Notes: generated by a model from the sequence alone, not told the origin. Counted from the first letter of the stretch, positions 41,742 to 49,764 are shown. The stretch: 56,556 nt of DNA from SIG607 sp045537575 (GCA_045537575.1 JAZSPU010000041.1:1-56556); one strand, 5' to 3'. A program made the numbers and translations.

Positions 41742-42212
41742 ATGGCAAAAGAAATTGAATTAGATAGAGGCCTTATAGCGCGCATTTTTTTAGGTGAGGA
41801 CCTTTTGGAAGAACTGTTGAAAGTGTTAGGGCTTTCGGAGAGTACGCTAACACTTAGGCGTTGGGTAAAAACAAAGATTCCTATACATATCGTCGGAGGA
41901 AAGGATAATGGAGCTTACGTTCTGTTTAAAGCAATATTAAATGCGGGTGGTAATGCAGTTCTTATCGAAGAAGACGATAAGGATTTAAGAATACCGGTGA
42001 TGATACTTACTAAAAGAATAGTTGTAAAAACTCCTTCGATAGAAAAAATCAAATCTTCAATAATGGAGGTTTCGGATATTCTATCGAAAAATAAAGAAAT
42101 AACCGCTTTTTATAAGATAGGTGACAGTCGATGGGCTGTAGAAGTCAATGATAAATACTTCGGAATATACGATGCAGATACCAAGACTCTGGAAAAGATG
42201 GCTGATTTTTAG
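41742..42212 (+). CDS. Hypothetical phage protein
   Basis: 156 residues, no known motif. An N-terminal helical region (LIARIFLGEDLLEELLKVLG), then LRRWVKTKIPIHIVGG, a beta strand pair and EKIKSSIMEVSDIL, with late WAVEVNDKYFGIYD. RBS AAAGGAGA directly after the inverted repeat at 41725, so the element is part of its leader. Function unknown. Confidence 0.7.
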   Translation: MAKEIELDRGLIARIFLGEDLLEELLKVLGLSESTLTLRRWVKTKIPIHIVGGKDNGAYVLFKAILNAGGNAVLIEEDDKDLRIPVMILTKRIVVKTPSIEKIKSSIMEVSDILSKNKEITAFYKIGDSRWAVEVNDKYFGIYDADTKTLEKMADF

Positions 42213-42258
42213 TATAGGACGTGCCGTATTTTGCATAGAAGGAACTGAGGTGATACAT

Positions 42259-42450
42259 ATGGCGGGAAGGCCGCTCAAAGTCACAGGGAAAATACTGCTT
42301 AATGACGGAACCATTAAACCAATAGAAGATTTAACGGAAGCGGAACTTGGCCGTTTGAATAAATCGATGAGTGAAAGACTTGGCAGAAGAATGAGTGAGT
42401 ATTTTCATAATAACAAGAAAGATTATGAAATCTTTTTAAAGGAGTGTTAA
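42259..42450 (+). CDS. Small hypothetical phage protein
   Basis: 63 residues, ATG at 42259 after GAGGTG. MAGRPLKVTGKILLNDGTIK, then a helix with DLTEAELGRLNKSMSERLG. It resembles small phage proteins placed ahead of replication genes; no family assigned. Confidence 0.65.
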   Translation: MAGRPLKVTGKILLNDGTIKPIEDLTEAELGRLNKSMSERLGRRMSEYFHNNKKDYEIFLKEC

Positions 42451-42452
42451 AA

Positions 42453-42665
42453 ATGTTTAACAGTGAATTTTGGAGTGTAGTGTTAGTATTAGCGGCATTC
42501 TTTATAGGAATTGCGGGAGGAATGCTTATAGATTATGAAGCTGAGCGCCGAGCCGCTAAAAAGGAGTACTTAAAACAACTTGAAAAAGAGAAAAAGCAGT
42601 TGAAAGCAAAAATTTCTTTTTATAAATCTCTTTTGGAGGAAAGAAATGAACGACCAAATATGTAA
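42453..42665 (+). CDS. Small membrane protein with coiled coil
   Basis: 70 residues: one membrane helix (about 8-26, VVLVLAAFFIGIAGGMLI), then a Lys/Glu coiled coil (EAERRAAKKEYLKQLEKEKK). ATG at 42453, 8 bases after AAAGGAG. Overlaps the next gene by 20 bases. The plan recalls phage spanin/Rz-like or lipid-anchored accessory proteins, but no function is claimed. Confidence 0.65.
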   Translation: MFNSEFWSVVLVLAAFFIGIAGGMLIDYEAERRAAKKEYLKQLEKEKKQLKAKISFYKSLLEERNERPNM

Positions 42666-43035
42666 AATATGCGGTGAGGTTGTTGCTACCGGAGGTATGA
42701 ACTGTCCTAAGGAAGAAGGGCTAATATGCAGTAAACACTGCACAGAGTGCAAATATCATAAAAGCGGCGGCGTTACTATAGAAATATGTACGTATATAGC
42801 GGCAAAAAATAAATGGAAGAAAATAAATATGTTTTTCTTTGCTACTCCTGTTATGGTAGAGTTTTTAAAAAAGTCACTTAAAGTATCTGAAATGAGTGAT
42901 GACTCGCTTAAAGAACGATATAAACTAACACGCCAACGTCTAAAAGAGACGCATACAAATAAAGAAGCCTACAGGTCAAACAGCGAAGTGCTGTTCGTAC
43001 TTGCAGGCGAGATAGAAAAGAGGAATTTATTTTGA
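42646..43035 (+). CDS. Cys-rich zinc-binding phage protein
   Basis: 129 residues. The N-terminus has CKICGEVV, C-P, CSKHCTECKYHK: seven Cys and one or two His, enough for two zinc sites. The C-terminus is helical (MSDDSLKERYKLTRQRLKE). RBS TGGAGGAAAG. Function unknown. Confidence 0.7.
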   Translation: MNDQICKICGEVVATGGMNCPKEEGLICSKHCTECKYHKSGGVTIEICTYIAAKNKWKKINMFFFATPVMVEFLKKSLKVSEMSDDSLKERYKLTRQRLKETHTNKEAYRSNSEVLFVLAGEIEKRNLF

Positions 43036-43050
43036 AAAGTATAAAAAAAT

Positions 43051-43119
43051 AGCACCCGTAGGAAGTCGGGTGCTTTGAAAGGACTGCAGGGAGAGAGAAA
43101 AAGGAAGTTTCTCCCTGCA
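43051..43119. terminator. Two hairpins between converging prophage genes
   Basis: AGCACCCG/CGGGTGCT (43051-43074) followed by TTTG ends the plus-strand unit. A second 10-bp stem TGCAGGGAGA/TCTCCCTGCA (43085-43119) lies beside it, toward the minus-strand HTH gene. Confidence 0.65.
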
Positions 43120-43158
43120 CAATTATTATAACATATAAAAATAAAAAATCAAGACTAA

Positions 43159-43374
43159 TTAGTCCTCTGTGTATTCCATTATATCTCCGGGTTGAACTTC
43201 AAAAAACTCACATAAACGATTTATGGTTTCGGTATCAACACGTTTGTTCTTATCAAGATTACCAGATAAAACCTTATCGATAATATTGGGGTTAAAACCA
43301 GCTTTTCGCAAATCGTATTTTTTAATATTTTTACTTTCCATAATCTTTTGTAATTTTAAAAAATTAATAGACAT
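43159..43374 (-). CDS. XRE-family HTH repressor
   Basis: 71 residues, a single HTH: LQKIMESKNIKKYDLRKAGF, NPNIIDKVLSGNLDK, VDTETINRLCEFFEVQPGDI. RBS AAAGGAGT fixes the start. It is divergent from the gene at 43570 and faces the TTGTAC palindromes at 43427-43516, so it probably represses itself and that neighbour. It would be a second, separate switch inside the prophage. Confidence 0.85.
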   Translation of the reverse strand: MSINFLKLQKIMESKNIKKYDLRKAGFNPNIIDKVLSGNLDKNKRVDTETINRLCEFFEVQPGDIMEYTED

Positions 43375-43426
43375 ATATAACTCCTTTATAGTTATTTAAT
43401 TATTTATATGTATTTTAGCACATGTT

Positions 43427-43517
43427 TTGTACGAAGTCAAGTACAAAAATGCACAAAAATATGTATCTAAGTTCGTACAATTTGCCAATTGCAATAATGT
43501 ACGAAAGATAGTACAAT
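43427..43517. promoter_or_regulatory. Operators and promoter between HTH repressor and gene at 43570
   Basis: TTGTAC-N8-GTACAA (43427-43446) and ATGTAC-N8-GTACAA (43497-43516) with a half-site TTCGTACAA (43472-43480). The plus promoter TTGCAA (43489-43494), 17, TACAAT (43512-43517) is covered by the second palindrome. Confidence 0.7.
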
Positions 43518-43569
43518 ATTGATGCAAGGCAAAGGTAAGTCTTGACAAGAAAACAAAGGAGAAAAAATT

Positions 43570-43857
43570 ATGAAAACTATTAATGAAAATTATGTGAGAA
43601 AATTAGAGGATTTAAGTTGTGACATAGAACAAGTTATTAAAGTGATTAATATTTTTATGGAATTTTGCACAACAGAGGGCTTCTTGGATGGATGCTCTAG
43701 TGGACAGGAAAAAGCTGTAACCGCTATTGTTTTTACCGAGAGAGCTAATATGTTTCGTTCTATTTTATATACAGCTGAACAAACTTTATGCAAAGATATG
43801 GCTGAATTAGATGAAGTTATTGAGAAAGGTATCCAAAATTTAAAGCAGGTGTCTTGA
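43570..43857 (+). CDS. Hypothetical helical phage protein
   Basis: 95 residues, all helix (MKTINENYVRKLEDLSCDIE, FTERANMFRSILYTAEQTL). No family recognised. RBS AAAGGAGA, controlled by the operators just upstream. The tnpB start lies 5 bases after its stop, so the inserted element may have joined its left end to, or trimmed, this gene. Confidence 0.6.
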   Translation: MKTINENYVRKLEDLSCDIEQVIKVINIFMEFCTTEGFLDGCSSGQEKAVTAIVFTERANMFRSILYTAEQTLCKDMAELDEVIEKGIQNLKQVS

Positions 43858-43861
43858 AAAA

Positions 43862-44974
43862 ATGGAAATAGCATATAAATTCAGAATATATCCCAATAAG
43901 GCGCAGCAAGAACTTATTCACAAGACATTTGGTTGTGTAAGGTTTGTTTATAACTATTATCTTAATAAGCGTAAAGAAATGTATGAACAATCAAGAAAAA
44001 CATTTAATTACCGCAAATGTTCAATGGATTTGACTCAATTGAAAAACGAATATCAATGGTTGCGCGAAGTGGATAAATTTGCGCTGCAAAACAGTTTAAG
44101 AGATTTGGAAAATGCGTATATAAATTTTTTTAAAGGAATTAAAAAAGGAATAAAAGTGGGATATCCGCAATTTAAAAGCAAAAAAATGCATCGCTTAACA
44201 TATAGAAGTAATTTTTGCAACAATAATCTTTTAGTATTTGAGAATCTAGTGCAACTTCCTAAGTTAGGAAAGGTTAAATGTAAAGTGTCGAGAAAGGTTG
44301 AAGGAAGAATATTAAATGCAACGGTATCGCAAGAGCCTTCAGGAAAATATTTTATAGCTATTCATTGTACCCAAGTGGATATTTCAAAATTGCCGGAAAC
44401 CGGACAAGCTGTAGGGATAGATATGGGAATAAGAACATTTGCAACTTTATCTGATGGAAGCTGTATAGAAAATCCTAAGTATCTTGAAAAAAGTCTCAAG
44501 AAGCTCAAGAAACTTCAGCGGGAGCTGTCACGAAAAACAAATGGCAGCACACGTTGGGAAAAGCAGCGAATAAAGATAGCGAGGCTTCATGAACATATTG
44601 CGAATCAGCGACAAGATATGCAGCAAAAGGCAAGCACGGACATTATAAGAAATAATGATGTGATTTGCATAGAAGACCTAGGGATACAAGATATGATGAA
44701 AAACAAATATATTTCACGTTATATAGGCGATGCGGGTTGGGGGAATTTCTTAAAACAGCTTGTATACAAGGCTGAATGGTATGGTAGAAGCGTAATAAGA
44801 GTTGAAGATGATTATTGTAGCAGTCAGATATGTTCAGTTTGCGGTTTTAAAAATATAAAAGCTAAGAATTTTTCTCATCCAAAATGGAAGTGTCCTGAAT
44901 GTGGAACTGTACATGACAGAGATGTTAATGCTGCAACAAACATTTTAAACGAAGGACTGCGAAAACTTGAGTAG
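43862..44974 (+). CDS. tnpB: TnpB, RNA-guided nuclease of an IS200/IS605-type element
   Basis: 370 residues, complete. N-terminal HTH (IAYKFRIYPNKAQQEL), then a RuvC-like nuclease with Asp187 in GIDMGIR, Glu271 in CIEDLGI and Asp354 in HDRDVNAATN, and a zinc knuckle Cys324-Cys327-Cys344-Cys347. All catalytic residues are intact. No TnpA transposase is next to it, so it is a tnpB-only element moved in trans or domesticated. TnpB uses an omega RNA from the element's right end to cut DNA. Confidence 0.93.
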   Translation: MEIAYKFRIYPNKAQQELIHKTFGCVRFVYNYYLNKRKEMYEQSRKTFNYRKCSMDLTQLKNEYQWLREVDKFALQNSLRDLENAYINFFKGIKKGIKVGYPQFKSKKMHRLTYRSNFCNNNLLVFENLVQLPKLGKVKCKVSRKVEGRILNATVSQEPSGKYFIAIHCTQVDISKLPETGQAVGIDMGIRTFATLSDGSCIENPKYLEKSLKKLKKLQRELSRKTNGSTRWEKQRIKIARLHEHIANQRQDMQQKASTDIIRNNDVICIEDLGIQDMMKNKYISRYIGDAGWGNFLKQLVYKAEWYGRSVIRVEDDYCSSQICSVCGFKNIKAKNFSHPKWKCPECGTVHDRDVNAATNILNEGLRKLE

Positions 44975-45077
44975 TCTGATATACGGTAGGGTGGGAAGCA
45001 TCCAAACCTATACGCTCGTGGAGACAATGTAAGACCTTTTATGGCGATAGTCGGAGAAACGAGAAACTTTTCTTCAA
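44900..45077 (+). ncRNA. Probable omega RNA / right end of the tnpB element
   Basis: The end of tnpB plus 100 downstream bases with hairpins (GGGTGGG..ATCC, TCG-GAGAAA-CGA) ending near TTCAA at 45073-45077, the type of right end from which TnpB guide RNAs are made. The guide would be the bases right after that end. The boundary is by eye. Confidence 0.4.
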
Positions 45078-45107
45078 AAAAGATATTAACTATTAATGCA
45101 ATTTAAT

Positions 45108-45360
45108 AAGGGGCTGTAAGCCCCTTTAGACCTTGATAAACAGTATTAAGTTTAGAACCAAAACAAGAGAAAAGAATAGTCGCTATGGCTTTTGCTTATA
45201 GTGAGGATAGGGCAACGCAGAGGTGCGACCTGAGCGCATTATAAGATTTTAGCATAGGAGAAGAGGGTGTGGCTTGAAATAAGCTTCATCCTCATTCTCG
45301 CAAAGTTCTCCTATGGAAAACAAAAGCGAAAAACCTCGGGGTTTGGGGCAGAGCCCCGAG
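45108..45360 (+). ncRNA. Structured non-coding stretch, possible RNA gene
   Basis: About 320 bases without a gene (up to 45394) in an otherwise packed prophage. Stems: AAGGGGCT/AGCCCCTT (45108-45126); CATAGGAGAA (45253-45262)/TTCTCCTATG (45306-45315) enclosing GAGGGTGTGGCTT (45263-45275)/AAGCTTCATCCTC (45281-45293), in which G-T pairs keep the helix; and CTCGGGG/CCCCGAG (45335-45360). No known family was recognised. Confidence 0.5.
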
Positions 45361-45394
45361 AAAATTAAAAGAACCGAAAAGAGAAAGAGAAGTT

Positions 45395-46435
45395 ATGAAA
45401 CCAGGATATAGACACAGGGAAATAAGAGCGGGGGATACGTTAGAGGTAATTGAGACCTTCCCCGGAAGACTCGGAAGCGGTTTAACGCGTCAAGGGTATT
45501 CGGGAAGTACTCCGCTTGCGCAGGAAAAATATAACGAGAAACTCCGCATCAGAGAACTTACCCGAATTATTAATGAGAATTTTGGCGAAGACGATTATCA
45601 TCTTGTTCTTACTTATGAACGTGGGAAGCGGCCAAATAGTGAAACCGCAAAGCTTTATTGCAGACAGTTTACAAGAAAACTTACCGCTTTATACAAAAAA
45701 CACGGCGAAGAGCTTAGATTCGTTAAAGTTCACGCTTTTGGAGAAAAAGGAGCTTTACACCATCATCTGATAATCAATAATGCCGAAAAGGTTAAAGTCA
45801 GTGAAATAAACGCGCTTTGGCAGTTCAGTAAAAAACCGCAATATTTCGCTATGTATGAAGGCGGAGACTATAGTTTTCTTGCGGCATATCTTGTTAAGCA
45901 GTGCAAAACAGGGCTGACACCGGGAGAAAAACTTAATAGTAAAGCGTGGTCCTGCTCAAGAAATATTAGAAAGCCTTCGCTTATAAAAGATACTGAAATA
46001 AATAAAATTTGTTGGAAAGAACCGCCGCAGGCAAAGGCGGGATATTACATAGACATAGACAGCATCGATGCCGGAGTAAATGAATTCAACGGTAGGCCGT
46101 ATTTATTTTATAGACAGATAAAAAGAAAGGAGGTTCTGTTCTGCATAACCAAGGAAAAGCAAGTGCTGCGCAGTGCTGAAGCGCGTAAATACGTAAAACG
46201 TAATTGGCCCGATATTAAGATTCCCGATAAATTCTGCCTTGTTACCGATACGGGTACGCTTTTGCTTTCGGAGGCAGCAGATAAATATTTAAGGCGGCTG
46301 AACCGAGAAGATATTAAAAATAATTGGAAGGATATTGCTAAACTCGGCAATATTACAAAAAAGGAGAAAAAGGATGAGTGTGAAAAGGAAACCTCCACCA
46401 CGGGGTTCGAGAACATGGACAAAAGAGGAACTTAG
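45395..46435 (+). CDS. Rep-like HUH endonuclease (rolling-circle type)
   Basis: 346 residues. HUH core: KVHAFGEKGALHHHLIIN with His122-His124, preceded by the conserved YHLVLTY strand, and the catalytic Tyr165 with Lys168 in SFLAAYLVKQCK. This is the layout of G2P/ORF2-type replication initiators that nick DNA. Weak ribosome site. The last 62 bases overlap the next gene. It suggests this phage replicates or nicks its DNA with a Rep-like protein rather than a DnaA/DnaB-loader set, none of which is seen here. Confidence 0.85.
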   Translation: MKPGYRHREIRAGDTLEVIETFPGRLGSGLTRQGYSGSTPLAQEKYNEKLRIRELTRIINENFGEDDYHLVLTYERGKRPNSETAKLYCRQFTRKLTALYKKHGEELRFVKVHAFGEKGALHHHLIINNAEKVKVSEINALWQFSKKPQYFAMYEGGDYSFLAAYLVKQCKTGLTPGEKLNSKAWSCSRNIRKPSLIKDTEINKICWKEPPQAKAGYYIDIDSIDAGVNEFNGRPYLFYRQIKRKEVLFCITKEKQVLRSAEARKYVKRNWPDIKIPDKFCLVTDTGTLLLSEAADKYLRRLNREDIKNNWKDIAKLGNITKKEKKDECEKETSTTGFENMDKRGT

Positions 46436-47564
46436 TTACATTGATGAAAACTGGGGCTATGTATCGCTTCCGTATATGGCAGATAAACTCAACAGAACAG
46501 TTGATGCTATAAAAATTAAAGCAAGTAGGATGGGATTAGGCTCGGTACTTATGGGTGGCGATTATATAACCCTTAATCAACTTATTATTGCGGTGACAGG
46601 ACATAAAGTAAGTTCTTATTTAATAAAAAGTTGGGTGGAAAACCGCGGACTACCCGTGCATAAAAAAAGGGTAAATAAATGCCGTTTCAACGTTGTTTAC
46701 ATAGATGAGTTTTGGAAATGGGCAGAAAAACATCGTTCGTTTATAGATTTTTCTAAAATGGAACCATTGGCGCTAGGTAAAGAGCCTGACTGGGTTAATA
46801 TACAGCGAAAAAAAGATTTTAATACTTTTAGCCTTCAGAGAAAAGATGCATGGACACCGGCGGAGGATTCAAAACTGCTTTATTTACTGAATCAGCAAAA
46901 GTATGGATACTTTGAACTTTCGCAAATGCTCAATCGTTCTGCAGGAGCTATTCAGCGACGTTGTTGCGATTTAGGTACGAAACTACGACCAGTTAAGGCG
47001 GATAATCACGGGAAAGATAGTGTGTGGACCAAAAAGGATTACGATATTCTTTGCTTTGGTATAAAAAACGGAGATAGTTACGGCAGTATAGCCGAACTTA
47101 TAGGAAAAAGTGAAAAAGCTATACGCGGAAAAGTTTATTGTGTTTATCTGTCTGAAAATATGGATAAAGTCAGACTTATGATAGGAAGCGGCAACTGGGG
47201 TGACGGCGCACCCATTCCTACGGTTAAGCAAGGCAAAAGTTTATCTGCTTACAGACAGCAGGTGAAAAAGGAATTATCGTATTTTGCAGGACTTTTGAAA
47301 TACAGAGCTAATGAGTTAGGTTATGATCCATATTGGCAACGTTTTATGTGTGCTAATTGGGATGATTTTAAAGGCTGTCAAGCGGGAGAAAGTGATTGTG
47401 ATTCCTGTGCTCAGTTTTTAAGAATAAGAGAGCAGTACTGCAAAAGATGCGGCGCGACATTCTTTGAAAGAAAAGAAAATACGTTTTGTGCTGATTGCAG
47501 AACTGCACGTAAGAAACAGGCTAATAAAAAATGGGCTGTATTAAGCAGCCGAGGGAGGATATAA
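46374..47564 (+). CDS. SANT/Myb-like DNA-binding phage protein with zinc finger
   Basis: 396 residues. Three Trp-rich HTH repeats of SANT/Myb plan (RTWTKEELSYIDENWGYVSL; DAWTPAEDSKLLYLL; SVWTKKDYDILCFGI), each ending in a helix like NRTVDAIKIKASRMGL, then a C-terminal zinc knuckle CKRCGATFFERKE...CADC. ATG at 46374 after AAAAGGAG. Probably a DNA-binding regulator or replication partner of the Rep-like gene it overlaps. Confidence 0.8.
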   Translation: MSVKRKPPPRGSRTWTKEELSYIDENWGYVSLPYMADKLNRTVDAIKIKASRMGLGSVLMGGDYITLNQLIIAVTGHKVSSYLIKSWVENRGLPVHKKRVNKCRFNVVYIDEFWKWAEKHRSFIDFSKMEPLALGKEPDWVNIQRKKDFNTFSLQRKDAWTPAEDSKLLYLLNQQKYGYFELSQMLNRSAGAIQRRCCDLGTKLRPVKADNHGKDSVWTKKDYDILCFGIKNGDSYGSIAELIGKSEKAIRGKVYCVYLSENMDKVRLMIGSGNWGDGAPIPTVKQGKSLSAYRQQVKKELSYFAGLLKYRANELGYDPYWQRFMCANWDDFKGCQAGESDCDSCAQFLRIREQYCKRCGATFFERKENTFCADCRTARKKQANKKWAVLSSRGRI

Positions 47565-47848
47565 TGACAGCAAAAATCAACAGTGAGACTGATGAATTTA
47601 TCGTTCAGGCTTTTCCAATGGTAAAGTGTGATAATCCCGAATGTAAAAAGGGCGAATTCTGCCGCCCTACAAAATCTTGGGGATATAAACTCTACTATAA
47701 GGGCAAATTGTTATTCTTCTGCAGCTATTCTTGTATGCGAAAAATAGAAAAACTAAAGGAAGCGGAAGAATCGGAAAAAAGAAAATCTAAAAAGCTGCCG
47801 CCGAAAGTTGATTTGAGACGGAGAAAGGAAAGTGAGGTAACGGAATGA
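47564..47848 (+). CDS. Cys-rich small phage protein
   Basis: 94 residues with KCDNPECKKGEFC and FFCSYSCMRK (five Cys, possible zinc site) and a Lys/Glu tail. ATG shares one base with the preceding stop, after GGGAGGA. Confidence 0.75.
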   Translation: MTAKINSETDEFIVQAFPMVKCDNPECKKGEFCRPTKSWGYKLYYKGKLLFFCSYSCMRKIEKLKEAEESEKRKSKKLPPKVDLRRRKESEVTE

Positions 47849-48015
47849 CCGTTAAAGAATACCGAGAAAAACACCCAAAATGTAAATATTGCAATCATTG
47901 TAACAAGCAGAACTTGAAATATTGCTATGCAAAAGAAAAACGGGTGCATTTTAACGAGGCAAAGAAATGTCCTATGTATTTGGCAACAACAACAATTACT
48001 GATGTTGGGGCGTGA
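47845..48015 (+). CDS. Small Cys-rich phage protein
   Basis: 56 residues, too short for most gene callers but with ATGA overlap to the previous gene and GAGGTAACGG before it. HPKCKYCNHCNKQN, KYCYAK and KKCPMY give six Cys, a likely zinc site. Confidence 0.7.
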   Translation: MTVKEYREKHPKCKYCNHCNKQNLKYCYAKEKRVHFNEAKKCPMYLATTTITDVGA

Positions 48016-48063
48016 AAATAGACGAACTCGAAGATAAAATTTATATATTGGAGGAAATTATCA

Positions 48064-48384
48064 ATGATTCACGAAGTAAAGGAAATGACTGAATATTTTA
48101 TGCCGGTTATCGGCGGAATTAAAACCTTCGAGGTTAGGAAGAATGACCGGAATTATCAGGAGGGTGATTATCTAGCCCTTAACGAAATGGTAGAGACCGA
48201 AGAAGGACTTAAACATACGGGTCGCAGTTGTCTTTTGAAAATAATTTACGTACTAGATGATGAGCGATTTTGCAAGGAAGGTTACGTTGTTTTAGGTTTC
48301 CGCCCGTGTAGAGTGGATACTTGGGAACCGTGTGCGATTTCCGATGGGCTTCATACCTCTGATTATATCGTTCCGTTAGTTTAG
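48064..48384 (+). CDS. DUF3850-type PUA/ASCH-like protein
   Basis: 106 residues: MPVIGGIKTFEVRKNDRNYQ, then EGDYLALNEM and KIIYVLDDERFCKEGYVVLGF. This is the DUF3850 (RNA-binding ASCH/PUA-like) plan: K-FE-RKNDR--G D-L-L--. RBS TTGGAGGAAAT. Role in phages unknown; may bind modified RNA. Confidence 0.85.
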   Translation: MIHEVKEMTEYFMPVIGGIKTFEVRKNDRNYQEGDYLALNEMVETEEGLKHTGRSCLLKIIYVLDDERFCKEGYVVLGFRPCRVDTWEPCAISDGLHTSDYIVPLV

Positions 48385-48395
48385 GAGGTAATATT

Positions 48396-48638
48396 ATGCC
48401 GGATAACGTTAATCATCCCTCTCATTATGAAACAGGGAAATTTGAGTGTATAGAAGTAATGCGGGAAGCTTTAGGTGATGAAGCTGTTAAATCTTTTTGC
48501 AAATGCAACGCCTTTAAATACCTTTACCGTCACGGGCGAAAAAACGGTGACGAAGATATCAAAAAAGCGCAGTGGTACATAAACAAATATCTTGAGATAA
48601 CGGAGGATGAAATAAATGATAATCAAAAAAATAATTGA
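48396..48638 (+). CDS. DUF3310 phage protein
   Basis: 80 residues starting NVNHPSHYETGKFECIEVM with NAFKYLYRHGRKNGDEDIKKA: the DUF3310 signature (VNHPSHY ... KYL-R---K), common in Firmicute phages and sometimes linked to nucleotide metabolism. RBS TAGGAGGT. Overlaps the next gene by 23 bases. Confidence 0.88.
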   Translation: MPDNVNHPSHYETGKFECIEVMREALGDEAVKSFCKCNAFKYLYRHGRKNGDEDIKKAQWYINKYLEITEDEINDNQKNN

Positions 48639-49194
48639 CCTATGCAAAAAGAGTCTTATATGCAAAATATATAAGACTAGAGATGGACAGTTTATATCCA
48701 ACGGAAGCGGCTTTTATCCTATTACGGGACTGCCGGTGTTTGATGAAGACACCTTCTGCTTGACTTATGATATTCCAAAAGGTAAGATCCATTTCAGCGA
48801 AGAAGGAAGGTTGCCTGAGCATATAGATATTTCAGATAATACCGACGAAGAGGTTGAATGTGAGATTTTACCCGTAAATCTTGCATATCACAGTAAATGT
48901 CTAATTCCTGTGGTTACAGGTACCGGTATTAAGTTTATTGATTCAAAATATCTTTCTCCGCTTAGTGATAACGATAATATGCTTTCTATTTTTGAAAGAG
49001 AGTCCGAGCTTGGCGGTACGTACTTTGTTTTGAAGAACGGGATGCTCTTTTCGGGAATAGTAATGCCTTTTGAAGTAGTAACTGTTGAGTTTGTCGCAGA
49101 GGTTCAGCGCCTTGCCGAACTTTGCAGGGTTGCGCTGGACAATAAGCGCAACTATGGTATAAGCGGTCAGGAATCAATATTTGATAAAGAATAA
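48616..49194 (+). CDS. Hypothetical phage protein
   Basis: 192 residues, beta-rich. RDGQFISNGSGFYPITGLPV and VVTGTGIKFIDSKYLSPLSD, with a helical C-terminus (VEFVAEVQRLAELCRVAL). No family recognised. Coupled to the DUF3310 gene. Confidence 0.7.
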   Translation: MIIKKIIDLCKKSLICKIYKTRDGQFISNGSGFYPITGLPVFDEDTFCLTYDIPKGKIHFSEEGRLPEHIDISDNTDEEVECEILPVNLAYHSKCLIPVVTGTGIKFIDSKYLSPLSDNDNMLSIFERESELGGTYFVLKNGMLFSGIVMPFEVVTVEFVAEVQRLAELCRVALDNKRNYGISGQESIFDKE

Positions 49195-49208
49195 AACGAG
49201 GTAAAACT

Positions 49209-49601
49209 ATGACGGAAGCGGTGATAAAGGACTATAAAGAGAAAAAGGAATTTTTAAATAGTTATGTTGACGTTTTGATTACTTTAGAAGAACTAAAGGA
49301 AGAACTCAAAGATTGGGAAGAACTTAGTATATCGAAACCCAAGGAGGGCTTTTACATAGAAAATATCATAGCCAAAAAAGATGATATTAAAAACACGCAA
49401 AAACTTGCAGAAGAAAAACGAATACTGATTTTATCTGCAATAGGTGCAACAAAAGATAAAAGAATACGTTCGGTTCTCAGAAGGCGGTATATACTCAGAC
49501 AAAATATGACTGAAATTTCAGAAAAAATTCATTATTCTTTGCGCCACGTAAAAAGGCTTCATAAGCTCGGTTTAGAAGAAATTAAACTTCCTGAAAAATA
49601 A
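49209..49601 (+). CDS. Late-gene regulator, sigma-like HTH (DUF1492/RinA-ArpU type)
   Basis: 130 residues: an N-terminal coiled coil (YKEKKEFLNSYVDVLITLEE), then a sigma region 4-like HTH, DKRIRSVLRRRYILRQNMTEISEKIHYSLRHVKRLHKLGLEEI. Such proteins lie immediately before the terminase genes and switch on late transcription. The TGTCAC repeats at 49609 are its likely site. Confidence 0.8.
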   Translation: MTEAVIKDYKEKKEFLNSYVDVLITLEELKEELKDWEELSISKPKEGFYIENIIAKKDDIKNTQKLAEEKRILILSAIGATKDKRIRSVLRRRYILRQNMTEISEKIHYSLRHVKRLHKLGLEEIKLPEK

Positions 49602-49608
49602 TTAAAGA

Positions 49609-49653
49609 TGTCACCCTTTGTCACTGTTAAATCACCGCAGACTATGCTACAAT
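49609..49653 (+). promoter_or_regulatory. Late promoter with tandem TGTCAC activator sites
   Basis: TGTCAC at 49609-49614 and 49619-49624, spaced exactly one helical turn (10 bp), directly before a poor -35 (TGTTAA, 49625-49630), then a 17-bp spacer and TGCTACAAT (extended -10, TACAAT at 49648-49653). This is an activator-dependent arrangement. Confidence 0.65.
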
Positions 49654-49667
49654 TTAAACTGTAAAAG

Positions 49668-49698
49668 AAGAGATTTCCAAGAGGAAGTCTCTTTTTTG
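49668..49698 (+). terminator. Terminator right after the late promoter
   Basis: 11-bp stem AAGAGATTTCC/GGAAGTCTCTT with one T-G pair, then TTTTT. It begins only about 8 bases past the expected start of the late transcript, so either it ends the early operon or late messages must read through it. Confidence 0.75.
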
Positions 49699-49764
49699 TT
49701 TGGTGCTGAACTTAATAGTCGGCGGATGGGCGGCGGGAAAGGAATATGACAGGAAGTGAGGAAT

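Noticed and set aside
45306..45360. Ribosomal or known riboswitch fold in the non-coding stretch
   Set aside because: No known consensus was recognised; kept only as an unassigned structured region.
48012..48092. 26-codon frame from GTG at 48012 overlapping the DUF3850 gene
   Set aside because: It is very short and lies over the ribosome site of the next gene; it may be only a leader, so it is not listed as a gene.
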